Part shown: positions 22,827 through 31,790 of the stretch, piece by piece
Numbering within the stretch: the first letter of the stretch is position 1
How the letters are laid out: each line of letters opens with the position of its first letter
From: Isoetes taiwanensis
Taxonomy: Eukaryota > Streptophyta > Lycopodiopsida > Isoetales > Isoetaceae
Reading direction: 5' to 3'
DNA: 64,000 nucleotides
NCBI GenBank assembly: GCA_021234155.1
Contig: JAJEKV010000002.1
Location: 42,769,203 to 42,833,202 of the forward strand
Position numbers and translations under genes: made by a program
The notes under the pieces: generated by a model
What the model saw: only the letters and a program-made list of their open reading frames with translations
Database searches by the model: none
What the model was told of the DNA's origin: nothing

Positions 22827-25800
22827 GTCGGGGCAATAAGGAGAGATGAGCGCCTACAACTCGCACCTGACGCCTACGGACTCCTTCCCGAGAATTTGCA
22901 AGGGATCTCCCTCTCCCGATGGATGAGGCCGTGCTAGAGGCTGTTCTCCAGGGGTTGGGCTTCCCCCAAATTCCTTGGGATCATCACGATTCGGTGCTGA
23001 TTATAGAAAATCTAATTAGGCTAGCAATAGAGATTAGATCTCGGGTTGGTTTCTATAGAATTAGCTTCAATTTCTATTATCTTTGCATCCTGTGCTTTGA
23101 CAGAGTTGGATCCATTAGAGTTACCACGCATAATTCTCAACCCTTCTTAGGAAATAGATTTGAGAGAAATCTCTTCTTTATGAATTGTCCTGTCGATTTT
23201 GGAGTGGAACCTATCTATCATTGGGCCTCTTTCTTTGATTTGGAACCTGCTAGAACAATTCAAGAAATTGACAATGTAGTTTGGAGGTTCTCGATAGCCA
23301 ACTAGATTCTGTCAGCCTGGGTTCTGAACTCTGCTTTTCTTAGATTTCTTTTTTTTCCGTTGTGTGCTCTGCCTTTTCTTGTTTTCCGTGCTCCTCCCCC
23401 CTCCTCTTGATTTGACCCATCCCTTCCCATGATAGATCCTGGGTAGGGCCTGCTGGCCCTGTCAGATCCCTTTTTCCTTCTCATCCCTTGATTTGACCCC
23501 TCAGTTCCCTTCTATTTGGCTCCTCTGTTTTCGCTATGTCATTCTCAAGGATCTTTTCTAAACCTCTCTTTTCCAAGAACTCCTTTAGCCTCCGTCATCC
23601 GGCGCGCGACTTTCTCCCAAGGTGTAACAGAATCAGGACCACCATGGCTGCAAGGTTTGAAGCTTCATCCTCCCGAGTCAAGGCTGTGGCCTTCAAGCCT
23701 GGTGAGGAAATAGACATCAGGTACATTGCGAAACTGGAACAAGATCAGGGCAGTGATTGGAAACATATTAAAGAGCTCCATGCCCATTTCAATCTTCTCA
23801 AAACTCAACAAAAAGCAACAGCGATTATCATGGATCTGATGCAGGACGGTGAAATCTTTCAGGCTTTTGAGGAACAGGATAAAAATGAGTCTGATTTTTC
23901 AGGAGGCAGGTCTGATGACAAAAGATATGCTTTTAACACTCTTGACAAAATTCAGCACCTCGACCTTCTGCTCACCAAAATGACGATCAAGTCAGGCCAT
24001 TCTTCTCAAAACTGTTGCAGCTTAAAGAATGGGGTTTTTAGAACAACCATGGATGAGCTCAAGATGAGAGCCAATAAATGCTATCAGAAACTCTGTTCCG
24101 GGCCGGGATGGAGCAGAGTCTCTTTCAAAATGGTTGAAAGATGGGCTGAAATTTTTCCAAATGTTGCCGAAAAATGGAATAAGGATTTCAAGTACATTAC
24201 GGAGGCTGCTATTCCTGATGCTGTTGTTACCCTCGAAGGCACAAAAGCAAAATTTGGTATCAGTGAGATGCCGTTCTCAAGTTCCAATGGCTGCAAATGC
24301 ATTGACAGCAACGGTTACTTTATTCCTGAGGAAGCTGCTAATTGTACATGCCCGAACTGTACTGAACTCAAGAACGCTAACCTCCACGAGATCAAGTACA
24401 AGGAAAAAGAAAACAAAGTGCAAGTCGAGGTTCCGATTCTGGGCAAGGCAGACAAGATAAAAAGTAACATCTCTTACTCTGATGTTGTTCAAAATTCTGT
24501 TCCAAAAATTTCAGAAATAGGTTCCTATGCATGTACTAATAAGGATGCAGGAAATCAAGTTCAAGCCAAGGTTGATATCCCTGATCTTTTGGATCTCTCC
24601 ACCATAAGGGACCACTCAGCCTCCAATATTTTCCTTGACAGGGGTCTTATCTTCCATTTTCCCAACTCCTGTCCTGCTCCTAGTGAAGTCAAGTTCCACA
24701 TCACCAAACTTCACCACTGCAAAATCGCCTCCATTCTGAAATTGGATACTAAAACTTTTCAAGTCATCTGCCAAGACAATTATCATGCCAATAACATGCT
24801 CAAAAAAAGAATTAGAAGTTTTGGCAAACACTCGGTATATATTATGAAGTGGTTTCCTGATTTCATTCCAGGAGACCATTCTAATATCTCTATTATTACC
24901 TGGGCCAAATTCCCGAACTTGCCCCCATCCTTATGGACCCCCAATCACCTTCGAGCCATTGGCAACCATCTCGGCCAGATTTTAGACATCAACATCCCCC
25001 AAACCAATTTTCCCTCTGTCTGCCTCTCCAAATCCATCTCCTCTGATTGGACTCCCTCGGTGAACATCAGGATCTCGCATTCTAAGCTTATGCAAATTCA
25101 GATCAATTTTAGCAATGCCCCCTACTCTGCCCCCAAAGCAGAGATAATTGAAGAGACAGCTAAGAAGAGTAATATGGTTCAATCTGAAGTCAAACAAGTA
25201 TGGGTACAAAAGTCTTCTAAGAATCATTGTACCCCTTCTGATCAGAGGATGATTAATCACAGCAGCAGCAGCAACAAGGCAATTAACAGCCTAACTGCTA
25301 TCCCTATCGAGGATCTCAACAGTTCGAGTCAAAAACTCTCCAGCTCTGCTATGCAACCTTTTGATCTATTAAATTGTAGACCCAACAGACCCATTCCTTC
25401 CAATATTATGAATCTTCTCAACATCAAGCTGCAGTTCGATTCGGACCCAAAGATTTTAATTATGAGAATTGGCGAGAAAGATCAAAACCAAACCATCTCT
25501 CTGACCCCCAGCAGGTATGAGCAGCAGAGCAATGTCACCATTACTGAGATCTCCTCCGAGCAAGAGTGGAATCAAGTCGTCAGCAAGAGGAAAAAGAGAC
25601 ACCAATCCAAGAATGATGGAGCCGAGAAGACCCCGATCAGAAGAAGTCCCAGGGAGCATCTCTCTCCTTATAAATCTCCTTCAGTTTATAATGAATAGCT
25701 CTCTTAACATAATTACCTGGAATCTCCAAGGTATTAATGATTCCAGTAAAAGGGATAGACTTAAAGTTTGCCTCTCCTCCCTGATTCCTGATTTCCTTCT

Positions 25801-27087
25801 TCTTCAAGAACACAAATTGCATGATGACGACTTTAGCTCTAAGATAGCCATGACCCTCCCTCCTGGCATGGAGACTTGGGCCCTTCCTGCTAATAACAGC
25901 TCTGGTGGAGTGGCCATTTGCTGGAAAAAGAATCTCAACATCACTGATCAGTATATGGTCAATGACAACTTAGGCAGATGGCAGATTCTCTGTTTTAAGA
26001 TGGATAACTTTAGATTAGCCATTATCAACATCTATGCTTATAGTAGCCCAGCCGAGAGAACAGTCATTTGGAACAAGATCATAAACAGTTTAAATAATAT
26101 TGAGGTTGATGATATCATAATGGGAGGGGACTTCAACATGGTCACTCACAGTTTCATGAGAAATCGAAATTTCAGGCCTCTCTCCCCAGATGAATCTAAC
26201 TCTTGGTCTAACTTGATTTCTCTCAACAATCTCACTTTAGCCAGAACCTCCCCAGATGAGTTTAGCTGGACTGATCGAAGGATTAATCCGATTTGCTGCC
26301 TTCATGACAGATTTTACCACAGTGAAAATCTTTGGAATTTAAGTGAAAGAGTTATTAATCTGAAAGGTTATACTCTGGCTGATCACTTCCCCCAGCTTAT
26401 TATCATTCAAACAAATAGTGAGTCTGCAACCAAGAGAAACTCTTATTTCAAATTAAATTCCCAGCTTATTAATCACTCAGATTTTAAGGATATTATTCTG
26501 GAGGTGATCAACTCTACTGTTAAACCCTATGGCAGCTATGGTTGGATGTCTTGGTGGTGTAACCTCGCAAAGCTCATTAAAAACAAGCTCAAAACCTGGG
26601 GGAAAGAGATTCACACTGCTAAATCAGCCCACTTGAATAATCTTAGAAGTCTTCTTCCAAATGCTGTTGGAGATGAGTATAACAGAATTAGTCTAGAGAT
26701 TGAAGCAGAGGAATTAAGGATAGCTGCAGGTTGGAGACTAAAATCCAAGATAACCGAGTTAAAAGAAGATGAAAGGGCCCACTCCAAATATTTTTTTGTT
26801 AAAGCCAAGGGCAGAGTCAAAAGAAATAAGATTGAAGAGGTCTTGGTCAATGGTATTAAAATTAATGGAGATGATAATCTGAAGATTGCTGCTACCAACC
26901 ATTTTACTAACATCATGGGCACCAGTGCTGAAATTAACCAGCAGGATAGCGAAAATTTCATCAAGATGGAAGAAAGAGTTACTCAAGATCAGAACATAGC
27001 CTTAACTAGCCTTTTTTCCATTGGTGAACTCAGCAAAGTGGTTAATAGTATGAAGAATGATAAATCCCCAGGACCTGATGGTTTTCC
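22827..27087 (+). mobile_element. L1-type LINE, 5' part (truncated within reverse transcriptase)
   Basis: The element has a ~700-bp 5' UTR (22827-23535), ORF1 with a DUF4283-like RNA-binding region, and ORF2 with an endonuclease. It stops at the first RT motif (KSPGPDGFP), where repeat X begins. It sits exactly at the 3' end of PPR copy A homology. A matching LINE 3' end with poly-A lies at 42899-44238. The two may be halves of one insertion separated by later duplications, but RT, the middle of ORF2, is missing from the window. Confidence 0.8.
23536..25698 (+). CDS. LINE ORF1, DUF4283-containing RNA-binding protein
   Basis: An intact frame of 720 codons; a second start at 23644 (ACCATGGCTGC, stronger context) may be the real one. 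The N-terminal half is unrecognised, with a Cys-rich NGCKCIDSNGYF and CTCPNC segment near residues 255-280, possibly zinc binding. Residues ~370-540 match the DUF4283 pattern of plant LINE and retro-derived ORF1 proteins: IMKWFPDF, WAKFPNLPPSLWT, IGNHLGQILDI. The tail is basic (SKRKKRHQ). Such ORF1 proteins coat the LINE RNA. The stop overlaps the ORF2 start by 8 nt (ATGAATAG), suggesting termination-reinitiation. It is uninterrupted although the element is truncated, so the insertion looks fairly young. Confidence 0.8.
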   Translation: MSFSRIFSKPLFSKNSFSLRHPARDFLPRCNRIRTTMAARFEASSSRVKAVAFKPGEEIDIRYIAKLEQDQGSDWKHIKELHAHFNLLKTQQKATAIIMDLMQDGEIFQAFEEQDKNESDFSGGRSDDKRYAFNTLDKIQHLDLLLTKMTIKSGHSSQNCCSLKNGVFRTTMDELKMRANKCYQKLCSGPGWSRVSFKMVERWAEIFPNVAEKWNKDFKYITEAAIPDAVVTLEGTKAKFGISEMPFSSSNGCKCIDSNGYFIPEEAANCTCPNCTELKNANLHEIKYKEKENKVQVEVPILGKADKIKSNISYSDVVQNSVPKISEIGSYACTNKDAGNQVQAKVDIPDLLDLSTIRDHSASNIFLDRGLIFHFPNSCPAPSEVKFHITKLHHCKIASILKLDTKTFQVICQDNYHANNMLKKRIRSFGKHSVYIMKWFPDFIPGDHSNISIITWAKFPNLPPSLWTPNHLRAIGNHLGQILDINIPQTNFPSVCLSKSISSDWTPSVNIRISHSKLMQIQINFSNAPYSAPKAEIIEETAKKSNMVQSEVKQVWVQKSSKNHCTPSDQRMINHSSSSNKAINSLTAIPIEDLNSSSQKLSSSAMQPFDLLNCRPNRPIPSNIMNLLNIKLQFDSDPKILIMRIGEKDQNQTISLTPSRYEQQSNVTITEISSEQEWNQVVSKRKKRHQSKNDGAEKTPIRRSPREHLSPYKSPSVYNE

Positions 27088-27097
27088 AGCTATGTGA
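25691..27097 (+). CDS. LINE ORF2, apurinic-like endonuclease with start of reverse transcriptase (truncated)
   Basis: Starting at ATG 25691, the exonuclease/endonuclease/phosphatase fold is clear: ITWNLQGI (Asn), LLLQEHK (Glu), GGDFNM (Asp/Asn), SWTDRR and a late ADHFP (Asp-His) near residue 230. A long helical linker follows. The first RT block DKSPGPDGFPAM is present, then the frame ends in sequence belonging to repeat X. Catalytic RT motifs (FADD type) are absent. In intact relatives this protein nicks target DNA and reverse-transcribes the LINE RNA there; this version could nick at most. Confidence 0.85.
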   Translation: MNSSLNIITWNLQGINDSSKRDRLKVCLSSLIPDFLLLQEHKLHDDDFSSKIAMTLPPGMETWALPANNSSGGVAICWKKNLNITDQYMVNDNLGRWQILCFKMDNFRLAIINIYAYSSPAERTVIWNKIINSLNNIEVDDIIMGGDFNMVTHSFMRNRNFRPLSPDESNSWSNLISLNNLTLARTSPDEFSWTDRRINPICCLHDRFYHSENLWNLSERVINLKGYTLADHFPQLIIIQTNSESATKRNSYFKLNSQLINHSDFKDIILEVINSTVKPYGSYGWMSWWCNLAKLIKNKLKTWGKEIHTAKSAHLNNLRSLLPNAVGDEYNRISLEIEAEELRIAAGWRLKSKITELKEDERAHSKYFFVKAKGRVKRNKIEEVLVNGIKINGDDNLKIAATNHFTNIMGTSAEINQQDSENFIKMEERVTQDQNIALTSLFSIGELSKVVNSMKNDKSPGPDGFPAM

Positions 27098-29515
27098 ATC
27101 TCCCTTGGGTCTAGCATTTTCCTCCCCATAGGAAAAGCTTATTCTAAAATGTCATAATATCCTATTCCCAAACAATCATGATATCCCTACAATCTACATC
27201 AATATAAGGTACAAGGATGACCTAGGAACTACAACATGCTTCCACCAGCATGCTTCTCCAGAGTCACTCCCTCCATAAGGAGTGAATATTTTAACGAGTA
27301 CTCATATGCAATTCAGTATGTTAGCTTGTTTTTTTTCTTACTAATAAATTAGTTACATAGCTTAGCATTTTATTTGGCCAACAACAGCTCCAACCATTTT
27401 TTAGAAGTCCCAATAAGCTTCTCTAAGGCGCTCTGGCATACATCCTCTTACTATCCAACTGAGAGATTAATGTGTCTCACATTACCTCCACGTTGTTTCT
27501 TAGCAGTGCAATTCCATATCATAGTTTATTTTAGCCTCTTAGCTTCAATCTAATCACCAAAGGTACATATACATCTTCGTCTATCTTCTAAATTAGCTTC
27601 TTCTCTCATGGAGCCGGTGGTGCCTTTCATGCCCTTACTGGAACCTCCATGCAGCCCCCATAAGCTACATGATCTCCAAGGTTCCAATTGAGTTCTGGCT
27701 TGTCCCAAGCAAAACAATCTCTATATTGTTGTTGCCAAGATCCAATTCACTTCATACAAGGTTGGCCCTACTATTTACCATTCTAAAGATTATTCTTGAA
27801 CTCCTTACAATAATCTTAGCGTAGTTCTTACTTCCTCTTATATTCCACTATGGTAAAAGACATTCAATTCCACATTATCACATGCAAGGTCACTCAAATT
27901 CCTTTAATACTCTGAATTCAAATCATTAAATCATGATTCTTTTCTTCAACAAGAAGAATAATCTAAGCAATCTAAGCATCCCCTGCTGTAAGCGGCAAAC
28001 CACCCACCTGAGAACCACTTCAACAATGGTCTTTTGACTCCTTCTAGCTGTTTTCTTCTCAAGAGATCCCCTTCTTTTAGTTCCTAGCTCCAAGAAGCAA
28101 GCTACACAAAGAGATACAATGGTTCAGTCAATTCTGACACAGTTTCACTCTTTCTGCTATATCTCCCTTATACAGATGGATTTCGGTGTTATCAGATCCA
28201 ATCCGGAAAGCGGATTTGAAATTTTTTCCAAAAAATTAAAGATTACCTAAATTGGATCTCAGGTTGTCGAGATATGATGCTCCAAACTTCGGCCACCCAG
28301 AAAGTGTTCCTTCTGTCTCCTTTCAGAAACCTTCATAGAAACTGATGTCCTTTGCTTTTATCACATGAATTTTCTATAAACTTCTGATACATAGTATGTA
28401 CTCCTCATGTAATGATCAATTGGAATATTCTCAATAATCATTAATAAGGAAATGTAAATTACATACCTACTAACGTGCCAAGCTTTTTACAACAATTGTT
28501 GCCATGAAAGTTTCTTGTAAATTATTTTGTTTTCTTTCTTTTTAATAAAGAGCATGTTCTTAATGGGCCTATACTTGAAGAGCAATGCATGGCCTCTTAA
28601 TGATCTCCTGGAAAAGATTCAATAGAAGGCTTAGGGATTCTGGTTGGGATCTTTTAATGTTTATACATGGTTGCAAACTTATATGATTGTTCCAGTACTT
28701 ATATAAACATGACCTTTTCTTCTAAATTTTGGTACAAGTCAATTTCAAGAGGAGGAAAATAGGGCACTAGATGGTCGAAATCCCTAGCAAAGATTCCCCT
28801 TTGTCGACCCATTTCCCTACACACAGGGATCGAAAAAAGAAATGTTCACATTCTTGGCCGCCGTAATAAATTTCTTGTAGTAATAATTAACAATTGGTCC
28901 CATAAGGGTTGCCCTTTCTAAGGCCTCTTTTCACACGACAGTCTTTTTTTTATGACTATCTTAGTGGTAGAAAATACCATTTTATTCTCCACGTCATGCA
29001 TAAGACATGTCTTACTAAAATCCTTTTCACACTGCTGCAACAACAAGACGCATCTGATAATATAAGATATGTCCTATATTTTAGGTTTTCACACGATGTT
29101 AAAAAGAGTGCAGAACTGTGGGTAAATGAAGGGAGAAGGGACATCTGCTCGTGGTTTCTCTTCTGGCCCCAGTAAGATCGATTCTTGAGTCGTGGATTCA
29201 AGCTTTACCTTGTCGATTTTTTTCCTCTGTGGCAAATTTTACAATTCTAAATCATTTTGTTTGCCAAAATAACAAATTTTTGTAAGACCTTTCTTTAGAT
29301 TCAAATCGACCTGCAACAGACACGCATACCAAATCCGGCCGCAAAATCGATTGTAGACTCTATTCTTCAAGCACCGGCAGCTGTAGAAGAGATTACAAAA
29401 CTACAACTAGATTTAATCATTCTCAAACTTCTATTCTGTAAAGACTTGGAGTGAAAATCATAAGCAAGATGGCCGAAAGCCCAATTGTCCAAATGGAAAG
29501 TCCTAATTTTAAGAT
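27088..29515. repeat. Repeat X, copy 1 (about 2.43 kb)
   Basis: This is a non-coding AT-rich block beginning AGCTATGTGAATCTCCC. It is repeated in direct orientation at 36991-39395 and 40996-42898 with roughly 95 percent identity and small indels. Its junction with LINE ORF2 is shared with copy 3 but not with copy 2. It resembles the long non-coding terminal part of a retrotransposon, but no TG...CA ends, primer site or target duplication were found. Copies 1 and 2 end at the same AAGTCCTAATTTTAAGAT. Confidence 0.85.
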
Positions 29516-30118
29516 CGTGCTTGAAATTCGGCTGTCAAGGATTCTGAGTGGCCATGTATTGCTGTCTTATTTTGTGGCAGGGGGCTTCCCCCGAAAGAAA
29601 AAGCGATTCCATAATTGTATGGATACCAAATAAGACACGTCCTACTAAGGCCAATGTGAAAGCAAGTTTTACTTATTTGCTGATTTAGACCAATAACATG
29701 CCTTAAAAAATTAGACAAGAGTATCCAATGAAAAGGGCCTAAGGGCCCAAAAGGCCTTTTAATTTTTCTATACTATTGACATTAATTAAGATTGACACCA
29801 ACCAATGAAATTTATTAATTTTGCCACGCAATATATGTTTCTAAAGCGTTTAACCGAATGCTTCTTAGTTGTAAAGCAATGCTTGGAGTAACATTCGGTT
29901 TGCCACATTGAAGCGCTTTCAATGGTGGGCTCAAAATAACAAGCTCAATTTCCCAAGTTATAAACTGTGGTGCTCTTAAAATAACAAGCTTAATTTCTCA
30001 AATTATAAACTTATTAAAATTAAAATCCTCGGCACATTTGAGCTCTTCTTTGATTTCAAGGTGTAAATTGTCTCGCTAACTTATATCGGAATATAAGAAA
30101 GCGGAAAAGAGAAATTAA
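29516..30118. other. Unique spacer between repeat X1 and a MITE
   Basis: No gene. A two-copy diverged tandem around AAATAACAAGCT(C/T)AATTT lies at about 29935 and 29984. The rest is AT-rich. Confidence 0.4.
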
Positions 30119-30500
30119 GGGTGGAATCACATTAGCGTGCCCGACCAATCGTGCATTTACAGTAAGCCAATCAGATCACGAAACATGGAGATTTTGGGCA
30201 CATCCCTGTATCATACTTGAGTGCCCAAACAACCATTTTGGCATGGGCACCCCTCTGTTTTTTGGTCGGGGGTTCTCGGGTGACCAAAATCGTCCCAGAC
30301 TTGGGCACCCTGATCTGAAGCGCTGATTTCAAACTCCGATTTTCTTGATTTGCAGACAGCTTGAGGCGTGGATCTGTTCCTTGCGCTGTTTGGGCACCCT
30401 AATATGACAACAACAGAAATGGCGTGCCCAGGCATGCGTCCAACGGAGGCCCAAAGTCGCAGATATCTTTCTTGGGCACTTCCTTAATGTGATTCCGCCC
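30119..30500. mobile_element. Tourist-like (PIF/Harbinger) MITE with TAA target duplication
   Basis: The ends GGGTGGAATCACATTA and, as reverse complement, GGGCGGAATCACATTA are 16-bp inverted repeats with one mismatch. TAA flanks both sides (30116-30118 and 30501-30503). The inside repeatedly carries TGGGCAC and its complement. It is non-coding and lies about 220 bp upstream of the capping protein alpha start codon, so it could affect that promoter. Confidence 0.8.
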
Positions 30501-30716
30501 TAATTAGTCATGCTTAGCAATTACGCCTCACAAATTTTTTGGTGCATTTTGGCTGGGTTAAGCAAAGGATTCACAGATGTCATTCCAGGGCGGAAATCAA
30601 TCATGGCCGTTGGACTTGGTCCACGCCTGGCTAGGAGGAAACTCCTTCCCGGGCCCTCATTTGAGACTGCTTATACATGTTTTACTTGATAGAAGTTTGG
30701 GCGGAAGCGATTTGTG

Positions 30717-31757
30717 ATGGCAGAACAGGCTGCGGAAGATGATTCTGAGGATTTAGAGGTCACAGATGAGCAGAAGATCGGTATTGCAAAATGGTTCCTG
30801 CTTAAATCTCCCCCCGGTCAAATCCAGCAGGTCGCCAAAGGTTAGCAGTTATCCATTTCAGTAGTTGTCTTTCTGTCTCGAAGGCTCAAAAAAGTATATA
30901 TTCTTTTATCTTAAGCTGCAGGGTTTTAAATTTCATTACGATGATCGGAAGAGCTGATTATTAGACTAGTCATGTTGTCATGCCTTATAGGTTATGTCTT
31001 ATGGAAAGACTCTCACGGCCTTGATTGTACAATTGTATGCAATGTGCGCCTTCTTTCTACTTCAGAAAGTTATCTAACCATGTCAGAAATGACAAATTTA
31101 GGCTAAAAGTTGCTGTTCGTTCTAAAATTAGGTCTTACATGCAGATGTGCGCCATGTTTTAATGGACGAAGATCTCTTTGATGCTGCAGCCAAGGAAGCC
31201 TTTCTTATCTATAACATGGATCAAATGATTTGCCTTGATTTTCCAGACCATAGCGGGCAGGTACATTAGCAATAATTACATGCATCTGTGCAATGCAATA
31301 TCGGGCCCCATCATTGTGCTTAAGTGGTTGGCTGTTAACATTAACATCTGCATGCATTGACCCTGCAGGTTAATCCTCAGTAATGAAATAGATTATCATG
31401 TGTAAATAATACATGCCATTTCCATTTGTGTTTGTCATGTTTATCATGTACCATCATGTCTGCCCCAATTTGTTTGCATCTAGGGCTATTTGAGAGGTTT
31501 GTCATGGACTTCTGAGACTGGAATCTCCTGATCTGCAGGCAGATTTACTGCTGCAATTTGCTGACAGGTGCTAGTGACTGAATATAACAAGCTTGATGAA
31601 GCTCATTTCTTAGATCCTCGTACTGCTGAGGTTGCTACAGTTGACCACATAAAACAGGTGTTTACCTTTGTCTTCTTTTCATTCCGAGATAGAAATGCAT
31701 TCTGGTTATTCTGATTGTTTCTTTATTTGTCTAGACATGCACAAAGACTATGGGAGT
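30717..31757 (+). pseudogene. CPA: F-actin capping protein alpha subunit, 5' exons only
   Basis: Exon 1 (30717-30840) encodes an acidic start, then DEQKIGIAKWFLLKSPPGQI, matching the plant CapZ alpha N-terminus. Exon 2 (31145-31260) gives DVRHVLMDEDLFDAA and MICLDFPDHSGQ. Exon 3 (31568-31657) gives VLVTEYNKLDE and FLDPRTAEVATVDHIKQ. Exon 4 starts at 31735 with TCTK. All introns have GT/AG borders, and residue order matches the Arabidopsis family member as I remember it. At about 31757 the exon ends in GTAAG fused to the leader of PPR copy B, and the remaining two thirds of the protein, including the C-terminal actin-binding part, is absent from the window. The normal protein, with the beta subunit, caps actin barbed ends; this fragment cannot. 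Confidence 0.85.
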
Positions 31758-31790
31758 AAGGTGTCTCTTTCCATCTATTAATTCGTACTA

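Noticed and set aside
24084-24879. Minus-strand frames within the LINE
   Set aside because: Shadows of ORF1, which has clear DUF4283 features on the plus strand.
27088-29515. Repeat X as an LTR
   Set aside because: No TG...CA ends, primer site or target duplication could be identified, so only 'repeat' is claimed.
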